Positions 1-12,576 are shown, counted from the first letter of the stretch. The stretch: 64,000 bases of DNA from Cryptomeria japonica (GCF_030272615.1 NC_081406.1:472926400-472990399); one strand, 5' to 3'. Notes: a model not told the origin generated them from the letters alone. A program made the numbers and translations.

Positions 1-1102
1 CGCCATTGCTTTTGAGCCAAGCATTAGTATTAGCTAAGTCAGGCTGAAATCTATCAAGAATGGAAGTACATTCCTTGTGTGACCATTGAATTGATGGAAG
101 TGGTGCTTCATTAACCCTTTTGTCAACATACTCGGAATCAAATACATTCCCATCATCAACCATTCCTTCAGGAATGATAGCAAGGTTCAAATCAACAATT
201 TTCTCAAGAGTGAGCCTGCAATAATCCATCCTACGGATCTCCTCTTCTGTGCGAAGATCAATCCAGATGTCTTCTATGCGCTGCACATGGATGAAGGATC
301 TTTTAATCCTTTCTTTCAATCCCCTGTAATCAAGATTAGCTCTTGCCTTAAACCTCTTGAGTTTAATCTCCTGCATCTCGGTCTCCATTGCTTTGGCCTT
401 CATCGATGTCATGAGAGAATATCGACCAATCTGTAATGGGTTATTAGAAGATATTCCCATTCCAACCTAATGTCGAATTGATTGATGTACATGAACTGCC
501 ATGAGTTGTCTACCCAATTCCATAAGAACGATTTTGTTCGGTTGGATATCTTGGAAGCATGTATGGCTGTCCACTATAGCATCCAACTCTTAAGTAAGTA
601 AATGTTGGGAATTGAAGGAAAAGACACCCATATTCATTTACTTTCTCCCATGCAACATTTGACACTCTTCTGTTCTTCAATGTTTTGTCAAATAAGCACA
701 TGTAGTGACCATAAAAAACATCCTGGTCTCTCCTGTAATGCAATCTGCTAGGTCTCAGAAGCGAGCGATCACCCTTGGTAGAAAGACCGGGAAAGTGTCT
801 GAGTGATGCTCTATATACACCAAGTATGAGTTCATGTAGAACGTCAAAGTGGTGGGAACTCGAGCAAGTTGTTCACACAAGGTGTTGCTAATGATTTCAC
901 CCTAGAAGATGTGCTGAGATTGTCTAATGAGTACAATAAACTGGTACATCCATGGTTCAAAAACATTTGAATGTTCTAAACCCATGATACTGCTCAAAAG
1001 GGTAATACCGTAATTGTATCACTAATTTCCTCTTTGAAATCACATCAGTACAGCTTTGCCCACTGGGTAAGGCATGTTCTAGGTCCCTGAATCCACTTGA
1101 TA
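1..1102 (-). pseudogene. G2: interrupted copy of an element-associated gene, middle part
   Basis: On the minus strand this stretch matches, block by block, the middle of the better preserved gene G1 (about 7300-8430). One shared block is the region encoding FLQFPTFTYLRVGCYSGQPY at 540-640. The reading frame is broken by stops, and no long open frame remains. The rest of the copy is at 13929-14450: solo LTR A1 was inserted between the two parts, leaving TGATA at 1098-1102 and 13924-13928. The 3' part lies before the window. I do not recognise the family. Its organisation loosely resembles plant-transposon-associated proteins, but I see no catalytic motif. It is a pseudogene by its stops and its insertion. 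Confidence 0.8.
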
Positions 1103-1211
1103 TGTAATGTCCCCTTCTCATTGATGCTCTTTCAATGGTCCATTAGCCTATTCCTGAGACTTGTAGGCTAGGTGGAATGAAGAATGAGGGTCTAGCATTG
1201 ATGAAACAAGG

Positions 1212-1345
1212 ACTTACTATTTTTAGTAAGTCAGGGAATGACCATTCTGGTGTTACTGTCCTACTGAGTTCTCCATGTTTTGCCTCTGGACGCGATGATC
1301 ATGCTTTTCTGAGCATTAATTCTTGACTTACTATTTTTAGTAAGT
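1212..1345 (+). repeat. Paired 20-bp perfect palindromes in the A1 LTR
   Basis: ACTTACTATTTTTAGTAAGT occurs at 1212-1231 and again at 1326-1345, 114 bp apart. Its 8-bp arms are perfect with a TTTT loop. The same pair with the same 114-bp spacing is in A2 (44334-44353 and 44448-44467), and one copy is in A3 (60885-60904). Confidence 0.85.
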
Positions 1346-2928
1346 GACTATGTGGCACAATTCTATTTTTGGCAGTAGACAGGGTTCTGATTCTGTAGCA
1401 GTTCTGTGGTCGTCCGGTCTCAGTTTCATCTTGGTTGTGATAATAATCAGTACGGGAGTCATTTGCGACATAATTAAATATTATTTCCTTATCCTAAGGT
1501 TAATATTTAATTATTCTGTTTATTGGCTACTGGTTTATTAAATTTGGGATTAATGCCTGTTTTATCCTAAGTTTTGGCAAAATTCAGATGTACTATGGGA
1601 TGTAGAAATATTTTAGAAGAATATTATTTCACATTGCATCTCCATTATTTGCCTAAGTGTTTAACGTGGGTCCTCCCCCTTTTTGGGCGTGAGTTTTGAC
1701 TTAGGAGAAAGTGGTGCTACATTTGGGTCCACATGTAGTGGAATGAAATTCAAATGCAAGGCGTGGAATTTGGAGGAATGGCATTTGAATTTGAAGAGTG
1801 AAGTTATAAATAAGAGGCTTGGGCTCCCATTTGGACTATCTTTGAAAATTGCATCGTTATGCTGTCGGTTTGGCTACTGAAAATCTGAGCTTCGAAGTTG
1901 GCTTCCTAGCTGAGTTTCAGTTTCGTACTTGCAATATAGTACCTAGCTGTGCCCTTGTGTTCCCATTGCAGATTGGTTAATGAGTTGCAGATTATGGAGT
2001 GATTGATGTTGGATTTGATTGTTTCTGGTTGCTGGTCGCGGGACTGTGTTGACGTGTATTTTGTACACTATCAAACACAGAATAAAATACCCAAGGGTAC
2101 CTTATCCTCTCTTGAATAAAGTCTTTGAATGCTGAAGATATCGCGAAAAGGATCAATCAGGATGACTTCAAGGTTCTTCGTTGTAGGGTCTCTATGTGTG
2201 GATAAGCTCTCTGTGGTATGATGTGATTTGCTGGAATCACAAGGGGACTTACACTTGATGACTGAACTTCTGATTTGCTTTGAATATTGCTGGAACACAG
2301 GATTCTACTAGCTTTGACTTGAAAAAAGGAAAAAGATGAGGGTGAGGAAAGGATCTAATCCTAACACTAAGAATGTAAGAGCAATGAATGATCTTTGATG
2401 GAATTCTAACTAAGTCTTGTTTTGACATCACAGGACCATCTCCACAAGGTTAGTGCGATCTTCGAAGGAAAGCTTTATGATGTTCAAATCATCACTGCAG
2501 CCATAGACACCATCAGGTTGATGCATATCAATGAAGAAGCGACAATTGAAGTTAAGCTTAAGCTAAATGATTCCAGTTGACTACACAAGGCAAGTCTGCA
2601 ATCAACAAACTGCTAGTAGTATGGATATACGAATTCCACCATCAATCAAGCACATTTCTTCCACTCATCTAATAACACGAAATCAACTATGGGAAGTATA
2701 AAGACCATGCAAATTGTCGAATCGACCCATAAATTTCACCATTTCTTCAATGAAGTTACAAGTCTCTTACAACATCATCTTGGCAACAATCTTTGCCTTC
2801 TCTCTCTACTCTACTCTAATTGCTATTCTATCAACTGCTAATCATCTTCTAACTACTCTCTATTTGTCTTCTATTAACTGCCTCTAACTTACTTTCTATC
2901 TATATCCTTTACAAAGTGAAGAGTCGGG

Positions 2929-2940
2929 GCTTATATAGTG
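2929..2940 (-). promoter_or_regulatory. TATA box of CB1
   Basis: CACTATATAAGC on the minus strand lies downstream of a perfect telo-box palindrome at 3002-3019. The arrangement is the same in CB2, CB3 and CB4. Confidence 0.6.
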
Positions 2941-3001
2941 CCCACAATACAATTCAATGGCTAAGATCAATTTGAGATCAATGGCCAAGATTCAACAATG
3001 A

Positions 3002-3019
3002 AAACCCTAATTAGGGTTT
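3002..3019. promoter_or_regulatory. Palindromic telo-box of CB1
   Basis: AAACCCTAATTAGGGTTT is a perfect 18-bp palindrome made of two divergent plant telo-boxes (AAACCCTAA). It sits 60-70 bp upstream of the LTR TATA box. Confidence 0.7.
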
Positions 3020-4729
3020 GTTACAACCATTACATAACATTTAATGCTTGACCAATGAAATAATTGTATTGCTTGGACACATGTCTTCTCTGGAAAAATC
3101 GGCCAATGAATAGCCGGGGTAGGTACATCGAAGTTTGTGCCACCTCCCATGAGTTAGGTACATTGAATCTGGACATGCTAAGGTGGACCACACTGACTGG
3201 AGAAGTGATGACTAGGATGCCACCTCGTCTGACACTTGTAACTTGGTAGATATTCAACTTGATGTTGTTGAGAAGCTTTCTTTAATTAACTCATCCGGAA
3301 CTATCTGCTTCTTCAACGAACCCTTTGCTCTGACTTCTTGTGTCCTTGATTTGCAGGATGTTGATGTACCTTGCCTTGGAATACTGGATTGGAAGAGGTC
3401 GCCCTTATCCTGATGATGCTGGATCGAAGAAGGTCGTCCTTGTCGATGCTTGACTGGAGGAGGTCGCCCTTATCCTTGCTTGATCTTCTTGGAGGAGACC
3501 GTCCTTGATCTGGCTTGATTTTCCAACTCCGGGATCTCCATTTGATGCCTACACAAAATATTAAAGTTAGTCTTTTGAGCATCAAACCTTAAAGTATGAA
3601 ATTTAAGACCTTTCAAAGGTAAAACTTAAGATATTAATTTGAAAAAGTCATGATAAATCAAGAATTACACATTTTCAAATTAATAATGAATGGAAATTGG
3701 ATTTTCAAGACTTAGATTTTACAAAATTGCAATGGGATCACAATAAGTCTTGAATAAGAACTTCAAAAATGATTCTTCATACCTCTTCCTTTGAGTGCTT
3801 AACTACAAAACCTTGAAAAAATGAAGGAAGAGGACCGGATTTTGTTGGGCAAGATTTATAGTCCTCCCTTGGATGAAGTATGCCTCCTTTGGCCTTCAAA
3901 AGATCTGGAAATTCGCCTTCAAATGTCTTCAAAAAATCTAGAAAGTATCCTCCAAACTAGCAAGAAATACGCCTCTCCAATAGCCTTCAAGATGAATTTC
4001 GCCCTCCTCAAATTGCTCTTCAAGTTCACATGAGAGATAATGCAAGAATGATTTGAATTGTGAAAAAACACCTCCAATATATAGAGCGCTCACCCCTTTG
4101 CCTCCAAGTTCGACTTGCCAACAAAAGGCTAAGAAAATAAATAAAATTGCAAAAAAGAGAGGCCGACTTGATAAAATAATAAGAATAAGCCCTCAAGCGC
4201 TCCATTTTTAATTTTAATTTCACAAAAATTAATTTTAAATGCCTTTATAATAAAAAATTCGATTTTTTTAAGGCTCAAAATTAATTTATTAAATGCCAAT
4301 TTAATTTTTTTTTCCAAATATTTCGGAGTTAGCAATTTGACATCTAATGCAATTTGGAGGATATTAATGCCCAAATATGGTAAAAAATAATGAATGCCAT
4401 TAACTTCGCTCTGGTCCTGTTGGTTGAAAATTTTGTACACTTAGGGGAAATATACAAAATTGTGGTTTCAACCACAACACACGAGTAAAAACTCTCCTAA
4501 TTAAGGGAAGGCTCCCCCTATCTAACTAAAACTGAAATAAAAATAGGATGGGACAGCAGTCTTCCTTCTTTCTTCAAGAAAGACAATATCCTTTTCTCTT
4601 CACAGAAAAGGATAGCGATTGAATATGAACAGCAGTAATTACTTTCAAGTGAAATGAGAGAAAGGAAATGAAGTTTCCTGAAAGCGCAAAGACTTCCGTC
4701 ACTTCCTTCGGGACGGGACAGCAATATCA

Positions 4730-5147
4730 AGCTCAAAGACTTGACTATTGGAAGTCCTATCTACCCTTTGCTATACTAAAATTTACAACGAATAAAAGAT
4801 AACAGCTCAAAGACTGGAATAATCTATTCTTTCAACATAAAGACAAGAAATAATGCGAGCTCAAAGACTTGCTGCTATTTCTTATCAAACAATAATTTTC
4901 CTCAAGAATGGACGCAAGCTCAAAGACTTGCTGCTCCTTCAAGAGAGTTTCCTATTTTAATTAATCTTCTCTACTTGCAGCTCAAAGACTTCAAATCAGA
5001 TTGGACTAAGCTCCTTTAGAAACACTTTGCATAGAAGAAATAAAAAGATTCAAACTCAAACATGTAGCTCAAAGACCCAAAACTTGAGTAATCCTTCTTT
5101 ATTATTCTTCCAAAACCTTCAATTCACATTCATAAGCTCAAAGACTT
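4730..5147 (-). repeat. Seven spaced copies of AGCTCAAAGACTT in D1
   Basis: Copies start at 4730, 4804, 4858, 4917, 4979, 5066 and 5135, so spacing is 54-87 bp. Most copies keep all 13 bases; those at 4804 and 5066 differ at the end. The sequence between copies is not conserved. On the transcript strand of D1 the motif reads AAGTCTTTGAGCT and lies just downstream of the TATA-like box. Confidence 0.8.
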
Positions 5148-5215
5148 CTTGCTGTAAATTTGGCAGAGTTTTTGCTTGCTTTCCAAAAGATAAAAATTAC
5201 AATGGACCTCTCAAG

Positions 5216-5223
5216 TATTTATA
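5216..5223 (-). promoter_or_regulatory. TATA-like box of D1
   Basis: TATAAATA on the minus strand, followed by CTTGAGAGG, lies about 295 bp beyond the stop codon of G1. This position suits the core promoter of a minus-strand LTR. The call rests on sequence and position only. Confidence 0.4.
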
Positions 5224-5518
5224 GAATAGGAGCCTTGAGAAAAAGGTGGGAGGATCCTAACTAACTTGAGAGATTCTCTCAACCACCAAGACTCATTCAA
5301 TAAATAACTGAGACTTCATTAACTAACTAAGAGTTACTCTAACTAACTACAGTCCTAATCGGACACAACTTGTTGTTAACTTACATGTAATTACAAAAGT
5401 ACAAGTAATGTGTAACTTGCATTTTACATAAACTACTTTTACATGTATCTTGTTAAAACAAAATTACAACTAAGAAATTACAAAAAGAGTGAAGATTCAA
5501 CTAAGTGCTGAAAAACAC

Positions 5519-8500
5519 TTAAGTTGAATTTTGTGAAGACATGAATCCTTGAAACTTCCGGATGCTTGCTTGTAGTTCCTCGGGATTCGGTTCATGAGTG
5601 TTCTTAGCAACTACCATAGTCTTCACAATAGTGTCGTGGCAGCGGAGAAGCGCAGAATTGTCTTTATCCAAGATGGACTGAATCTCATGTAAGAAGGCTT
5701 GGTGTTTCATCAATGTTTGAATTGAAACTGCTGAGAATTGTTCACTTCTCCATTCACTGTGAATCCTCATCTGTAAATCTGCAAGAACCTCTTCTTCTGG
5801 AATTAGCTCTCCATCCTGACTCACTATGTTGCAAGAGACCCTTTCACAATGTGAAACAATACCTTGATAAATTTCATCCCGGAATTTCCTTGCATCGCTG
5901 ATCTCTTCGATGAGGGATTTAAGAACAAGAGTTTTATTTTCCATGAGTTCCTCGAATTCCAAGTACATGACCCTGGAAGAAATGATGGCGTGATCCTGCA
6001 GGATATTGAGCTGTTGTTGGGGCATGGTACGCCAGATTGCCAGACTTTTCTCAACACTTTCCAGATTCTTTTTGAAAGTGTTAGAAGTCTGATCCAATTT
6101 CTCCTCAATGGTTTCCAGCTTAGACATCATTTGAAAAATGTCTTTTATCACTTGCACGCATTGATCATGAAGCTGATCAACCCAAGAATCCAGTGCTTGT
6201 ACTTTCTGAGCAGCTCTTTCCACTCCACGAATCGATTCTTGGGAACCAGAAGAACCAATAGAGTTACTCCCTTCGGCAGCAGGTTTTGTGATTTGATTTT
6301 ATGGATGGCTGCCATGAGCTGTCGATTTTCTTTTTCTAGCTTGTTTTTCTTAGCAAGAAGATCGTCACATCTTTGCACTAGTGAAGCAACAGAAAACTGA
6401 GCATCATGTTTAATAACCTCATGTGTTTGCTTGCCCAATTCTACCTTTGTAACCCTATAATCAGCAACTGACATTTTCTCAAGTGGTTTATCTGCAATAG
6501 GTTCCACAATTTCAGCTACCTTCATCTTGTTGCTATCAACAGTTACCCTGGAAATAGTCTTCGCCTTCTTAGCAACTTTGGATCTGGACTGTTTGAGTTG
6601 CTGGTAGTCGAAGGCATCAGGTGAGATTTCTTGCTTCTTTCTTTTCGGGGTGAAAGAACTAAGCCATGGAGGCAAAGTCATCAACTCACTTCCTGTAGCA
6701 GCTGTAGGCAAAGGAGAAGCAGTTTCTGTTTGAATCACTGTGGTCACCCTGGGAGGAATATCTGTTTGAATAGCAACTATGTTTTGCTCAGTTACCAACG
6801 GACATGAAGATTGCCTCATGAATTCTTCAAAACCAGAAGTGGAAGTGTCAATTTCTGATAACTGAATGCAAATGGGAATATCTTCAGGAACTTTCAACAT
6901 ACTTTCTCGCTGTTGATCAGGAGAAGGCTCGTATGCTGAAATGGGAACTGCATTCTGAGGAGACTCATCAATGAGCAAATCAGGAGGAGAAAGAGGCGTC
7001 TCAATGGAAACTGGAGGAATGACCTCGTGAGGCGTGTCTAGAACTGGAGACTTAGGCGCATCATCAGATTGCTGCCCCTCTTCTGGATTATCCAGATCAA
7101 CCACCTGAACATGGAACCGTGATTTCTCCTTCCCACGAGTAGTTGTTTCTTCAGGTGGAAGCACTACTGCACGACTAACTCGTAATTTGATCCTTGTGCT
7201 TGAAGATGAAGCACCCTCCTTATTATCAATCTGAATCTCAGACTTCCGTCCAAGAGGCCCTGTAGAATCATCTTCCTTCCCAACCTTGATTTTGATAAGT
7301 CTAACAACATTTCTTTTCAACCATGCGTTAGTGTTGGCCAAGATAGGCTGAAATCTGTCAAGAATGGAGACGCACTCTTTATGTGACCATTGAATCAAAG
7401 GAAGTGGAGCTTCCTCAACCCTCCGTGAAGTGTATTCAGGATCAAGTATACGCCCGTCATCAATCATCCCTTGTGGGATATCTGCCAAGTTCAAGTCAAC
7501 AATTTGCTCAACAGTGAGCCTGCAGTAATCCATCTTCAGGACTTCAGCTTCTGTGCGGAGATCTGCCCAGATGTCTTCAATGCGATGAACATGTACAAAG
7601 GATTTCTTGATCTTTTCCTTCATACCTCTATAATCAAAATCAGCTCTAGGTTTGAACCTCTTAAGCTTGATTTCTTGCAATTCAACCTCCATGGCCTTAG
7701 CCTTCACAGATGTGACAAGGGAGTATCGACCAATTTTCAATGGGTTTGTGCTGGAGATTCCCATTCCAACCTTGTGTCTAGCAAACTGAAGAGTATGAAC
7801 AGCCATAATCTGTCTTCCCAACTCCATAAGAATTATCCTATCGGTCGGGTATCTTGGAAGCATGTATGGTTGTCCATCATAGCACCCAATCCTCATGTAG
7901 GTGAAGGTGGGAAATTGCAGGAATAAGCAGCCATACTCAGATACCTTGACCCATGCTTCATCTGATACTCGTTTATTTCTGAGATCCATGTCAAACTGAC
8001 ACATAAAATATCCAAAGAATGCGTCTTGGACTCTTCTGAAATGTAGTCTGCTAGGTTTCAAGGGCAGCTGGTCATAATATTCCCAAACTGGTATGAGCGA
8101 GCGATCACCCTTGGTAGAAAGACCTGGAAAGTGTCTAAGTGATGCTGCTAAATATACCAAGTAAGAATTCATAAAGAAGGTCATAGTGGTAGGAACCGCT
8201 GCAAGTTGCTCGCACAGAGCATCGCTGATGATTTCACCCCATGAAATGTGATGCGACTGTCGTATGAACATGATGAATTGATACATCCATGGCTCAAAGA
8301 CATTAGAGTGCTCAAGGCCTAACATTCTGCTGAGAAGAGTGATGGTGTCTCCTATCTCCCACTTGAAATCACAACGGTACAACTTTGCCCATCTTGAGAA
8401 GGAAGGACGTGGCTCATGAATCCACTTATTGATGTGGCACTTGCAATCTTTTTCTCTTTTCACATAATACTCTGCTGCACTTTCTTTGGTGATTTCCATA

Positions 8501-8955
8501 TAAACAGGTGCAGGAGGTATTTTGAAGACCTTCTCGATTGTATCCGCATCAAGACGAATTATGGCTTCACCATCATCATTTTTTATGACTCTTGACTCTT
8601 TGTCAAAATGATGGGCGCATGCAAGAATAAATTCAGGTTCTAGGGCAGCCACTGGGAAAGAAGACGCATGATGGATATGGCTGTCCAACAGCCGCTGCAA
8701 GTTGTTGTCCTGTGGATCTTCTACCCTGTGAATGAATTCTGCCATATCAACGTGCCCTATTTCTGTGTCCCTGATACGATCCAATGGAGAAGATACCTGG
8801 GAAGGTGCAACCTCATTCTGGTATTTGTCATATTTGTATTTCATTTTCTTTGGAGTTGGCGATGCCGGCAAATCTGACATTGATTGCGAACCTGGAATGC
8901 TGTGATGAAGACTTAAAAGGGTTAAGGCCACATCATAATCAGCTGCAAATATCAT
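5519..8955 (-). pseudogene. G1: unrecognised element-borne protein gene with one frameshift
   Basis: A long minus-strand frame runs from the ATG at 8955 to about 6300 and continues in another frame to the stop at 5519. A single-base change near 6296-6301 seems to separate the two frames. The total is about 1140 codons. The open frame extends upstream to 9303, but I chose 8955 because G2 has its ATG at the matching place (14450), and both proteins then read DVALTLL. The first ~450 residues form a conserved block (KKMKYKYDKYQNE, EIGHVDM, TIEKVFKIP, FLQFPTFTYMRIGCYDGQPY). A low-complexity Ser/Pro-rich middle follows. The C-terminal ~280 residues are helical and coiled-coil-like. There is no reverse transcriptase, integrase, transposase or zinc-knuckle signature. 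The function is unknown. Being carried by D1 and duplicated as G2, it behaves as a mobile-element gene. Confidence 0.75.
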
Positions 8956-10720
8956 TTTTTCTTTTTTCAAATGGGTAAAACTTTGATCTCTGAATCTCAC
9001 GGTTTTGTGAGAAGAAGAGGGAAGACATGTAGAAATGGGAAAATCTTGACTTTGACCAATTTCGGATCTTGGGGGAATTTTCGCAAGTATACAAGTTGGA
9101 AAGTACATACATGCAATCGGGATTTTAAAACCCGAATACAAGTATACTTGTAAATTCGAAAATGGAGAAACGGATGAAAAATGGGATTTTGACTTGCGGG
9201 AAATGATGGAAATGGAAAGTGCAGATATGGGGAACGTGGATGGATAGAAATGGGAATATCCGGGATAGTCATTTTCATGAAAATGAGAAGATCTTTTCAA
9301 CATGTAATCCGGTTTTCAAAACCCGAATTTGCAAGAGAGGGGTATTTCACATTTTTCAAGCTTGGAAATTTAACCAAAAATGATTAAATTCCTCAACCGT
9401 ATCAACCGTAGGGGAAGAACAAGAATTTCCAGCGAACTTGTAATCGAGATTAAAAATCTCGAATACAAGCTAAGATGGAATTTTGAGAAGAATAATGCAA
9501 TTTAACAATTGCATTTCAAAGGGAAGATTTGTTTCATGAAAACCAATTTTAAGGGAAGAACAACACATGCGAAGAATGTAACAAAAAACGAAAAATGAAG
9601 AAAACACGAAAATAATAAAAATAAGAGAAGAAAGGAAGAACATACCTTGATTGGAAAATCAAAATGCTTCTCCAACAATGCAATACTTCTTTGAGATGAA
9701 GAAGCAAAACTGAACTATTAAACCCTTATCACGTTTTTGTGAAAATGCCCCCAAAAATGGCAGCAATCTTAAACTTGCAAGAGTAAAATGCCAATGAAAG
9801 TGTTCATTTCAAGTTTGTTGAAGCAAAACGATCAAGGTATTTGCTGGAAAAATAACACCAAAGGTGTTTGAAGAGATATTAATGCCAAAGGATTTAACAC
9901 GCAGCCAAGAGAGTCACGTTTTTGTGAAAAACGGGGCATTCATCACACATTACACATTCAATGCGCCATTAAATGGTGCGAAACCTCTCTTACCCTCCAC
10001 GCCTTAGGAAGAAAGGCCAAAACGATTTTTAGGAGTGTGGGTAACGTTGAAGATTCAACCCCTCAAATCGTGGCATTAATGATGCACGTTAGAAAAAAAC
10101 ATAGTTGCTGTTTTTTAGGGTAAAAACCAGCGAATTTGTCCTACAAGTTTAAAAATACTTGTAAGCGGGAAATAAAATCCCTACAACAAGTATTAAACAC
10201 TTGCACACATGTAATGGGGATTTAAAATCCCTATTACATGTAAAACCCATTAAAGTAGGGGTTTTTTGGACAAATTGCAAGTTTACTTGTAGTTGAGCTA
10301 AAAAACCCTTATTTTAACTAAAAAAAGACCAAAAAACAACAAAAAGATAAAAACATTAAATGGGAAACTTAAAATAAATTACAAGTGACATATTTGAAAT
10401 AAAAAATGCACATGTAAGTGATCAAAAATTCCCCTACAAAGACCACAACAATGAATATCATTAAAACTTGCAGTTTGAAGAAAATTCTCCACCTGCAGTT
10501 TGGGTTTTAAAACCCGAAATTGAAGGAAAGGCATAGCAAACGAACCCAGAATTAGACGATATTCGAAACGTAGTTCGAGAACGGACTGAGGGTTAAGCCA
10601 GTCCAAGGATTAGTCAAAATTCTGCCTCGGGAAGCGTGCCATAGAGTAATAATTTTTATTTTTTCATAAAAATTGCATCGTAGTGGTCCTTCATTTTTGG
10701 AAACAAAAATGAGGACAACA
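8956..10720 (-). other. Upstream part of D1, non-coding, with ACTTGTAA and GGGTTTTAAAACCC motifs
   Basis: No supported gene lies here. The stretch is dotted with ACTTGTAA/TTACAAGT words and inverted GGGTTTTAAAACCC-like words (about 9120-9150, 9300-9330, 10140-10260, 10500). A 33-bp imperfect palindrome lies at 10208-10240. Its part nearest the gene (about 9040-9150) is recognisably the same as 14540-14650 upstream of G2. It probably carries the promoter of G1. Confidence 0.5.
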
Positions 10721-12548
10721 GGTCCCTTGGAGAGGGACAGGAGCACTTTTCTCAATCTAGGCCTTGCATTCCTCATTTTCACGTTCAAAACTTCATCTAG
10801 GCATTTAAAATGGCATTTTTGATTGGAGTCTTGTGTTTAATTAACTTGATCTTTAGAAGGAACATGCCTTAGGACATTTTGGCCCTGGTCCCTTAGTGAG
10901 GGACAGGAGCACTTTTTCACTTTTGTCCTTAATCCTTCACCTTTCATTTGTCGATTCTCGTTGTGGAGTAAGCAATGATCTCTTTTGTCCACTCTATGCA
11001 TGCTTAACTTGTTTTTGCAAGGCAAAATTGATTTTCCAAAGATTTTCGCCTTGGTCCCTTGGAGAGGGACAGGAGCACTTTTAGTATTTTAGGCTTGGAT
11101 TCTCAAATTTTGAAGTCAAGTCTTTGTTCACCATGCTTTAGAAGATCCTTCCTATCTCGCACAACCTTGCCTTAGCATAATTTCGGAGGGAAATTGTTGA
11201 TTTCATAAAAATCGCCCTAGTCCTTCAGTGAGGGACAGGAGCACTTTTGAGTCTATTGCACAAATTCTTGATCACATCAACCTTCAAATTACCCTCCAGG
11301 CGTAGAATATCATTACCCACTCCTTCTTGAGTCTTGGAAACAAAAATAGCATTTCAAAATGTAAGGTAAATGGGCACATTTGGAAATTTCGCCCTGGTGC
11401 CTTGGAGAGGGACGGGAGCACTTTTGCCAGTTGTCGTCAAAATTTGCAACTCTCGCATCTCAATTCCACCTCGAAGTATTTTAAACACTTTTTCAAACTT
11501 GCGCCTTGGCCTCAATTTGTCCGAAATTGGTGAGAAAGGCTAGATAACATGTTAAGCGCTCAGGTCCTTCAGTGAGGGACAGGAGCACTTTTTCAACTTC
11601 AAGCTTATCTGTCCTTTGCTAGCTTCCCAAATTATCTTCAATGGGCTAATCATGTCCTCTTCCATTCATTTCAATCACAAACTTGCCTTGTCTTTGCAAG
11701 AGATTTACACTTTCTTGGAAAATCGCTTTGGTCCCTTGGAGAGGGACAGGAGCACTTTTTGGAAAATCGCTTTGGTCCCTTGGAGAGGGACGGGAGCACT
11801 TTTTCATATCGTGGTGTATTTCTTTGTCTTTTAAACCTTCAATCGCGTCCAAGGCATAAAACATCCTTCGTCCTTCCCATCCAAGTCAAGTTTTGCCATA
11901 AAATATCAAACAAAGAGGAGAAACTTGAAAAAGTGCCATGGTCCTTCAGTGAGGAACAGGAGCACTTTTTGTCATTTGGGTTGATTTACTCCTTTGTGAA
12001 CTGCTTAAATTATATTCAATGGACAAAACATGCTTCCCTTGACCTCTTCAAATCGTAAAATTGTCTTGATCGTGCAAAAATAGTGCAAATTTGAAATTAA
12101 AGCTCCGGTCCTTCAGTGAGGGACGGGAGCACTTTTTGCCTTCTAAGCCAAATTGTCTCACTTTTATCTCGAAATTCCTTTGCTAGGGAAGGTTTCATCT
12201 TACTTCATGCTATGAATAAAAGTTAATGTCCAAAAAAGGTCTAAAATTCTGCATATAAAGAAAAGCGCTCTGGTCCTTCAGTGAGGGACAGGAGCACTTT
12301 TGACCTTCTAGGCAAAAACTTCATCATTTCATTGTTTTTGATCAAGTCTGGATGCTCTATCATGTTCATTTCGTCCTCCGTCATGCCTTTGATGTTTCAA
12401 TTTAGCCAACAAGGTCAGGAATGGCTCAAATAAGTCCTTTTCGCCCTAGACGCTTGGTGAGGGACAGGAGCGCTTCGCCTTGGTCCCTTGGAGAGGGACA
12501 GGAGCGAAATGCGCTCTGGATCCTCAGTGAAGGACAGGAGCGCTTTTT
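10721..12548 (-). repeat. Hairpin array of CB1 (about 14 units)
   Basis: Imperfect inverted repeats of the form GGTCCCTTGGAGAGGGACAG followed by GAGCACTTTT recur at about 10721, 10887, 11052, 11217, 11390, 11560, 11728, 11770, 11938, 12110, 12268, 12447, 12478 and 12512. The prevailing step is 165-175 bp, with a few units next to each other. The first unit is the one cut by D1. Sequences between units are unrelated. Confidence 0.9.
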
Positions 12549-12576
12549 GACTTTTTGAACTCTCTATCAGGATAAT

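Larger units (their letters stand above)
4418..10720 (-). mobile_element. D1: 6.3-kb TG...CA element carrying gene G1
   Basis: It begins TGTTGGTTGAAA at 4418 and ends GAGGACAACA at 10720. A perfect GGTCC duplication flanks it (4413-4417 and 10721-10725). The target was the left arm of one CB1 hairpin. I found no long direct repeats at its ends, so it looks like a giant solo LTR rather than a full element. On the minus strand the order is a U3-like region with gene G1 (8955-5519), a TATA-like TATAAATA (5223-5216) and a U5-like tail to 4418. The alternative is a non-autonomous element whose LTRs I cannot recognise. Confidence 0.75.

Noticed and set aside
5864-6400. 178-codon + strand open frame
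   Set aside because: It lies antisense to the coiled-coil part of G1 and has no independent support.
8956-9303. N-terminal extension of G1 to the ATG at 9303
   Set aside because: The matching copy G2 starts at the position of 8955, and the extension is low in similarity and rich in Ser/Phe as expected of chance open sequence.
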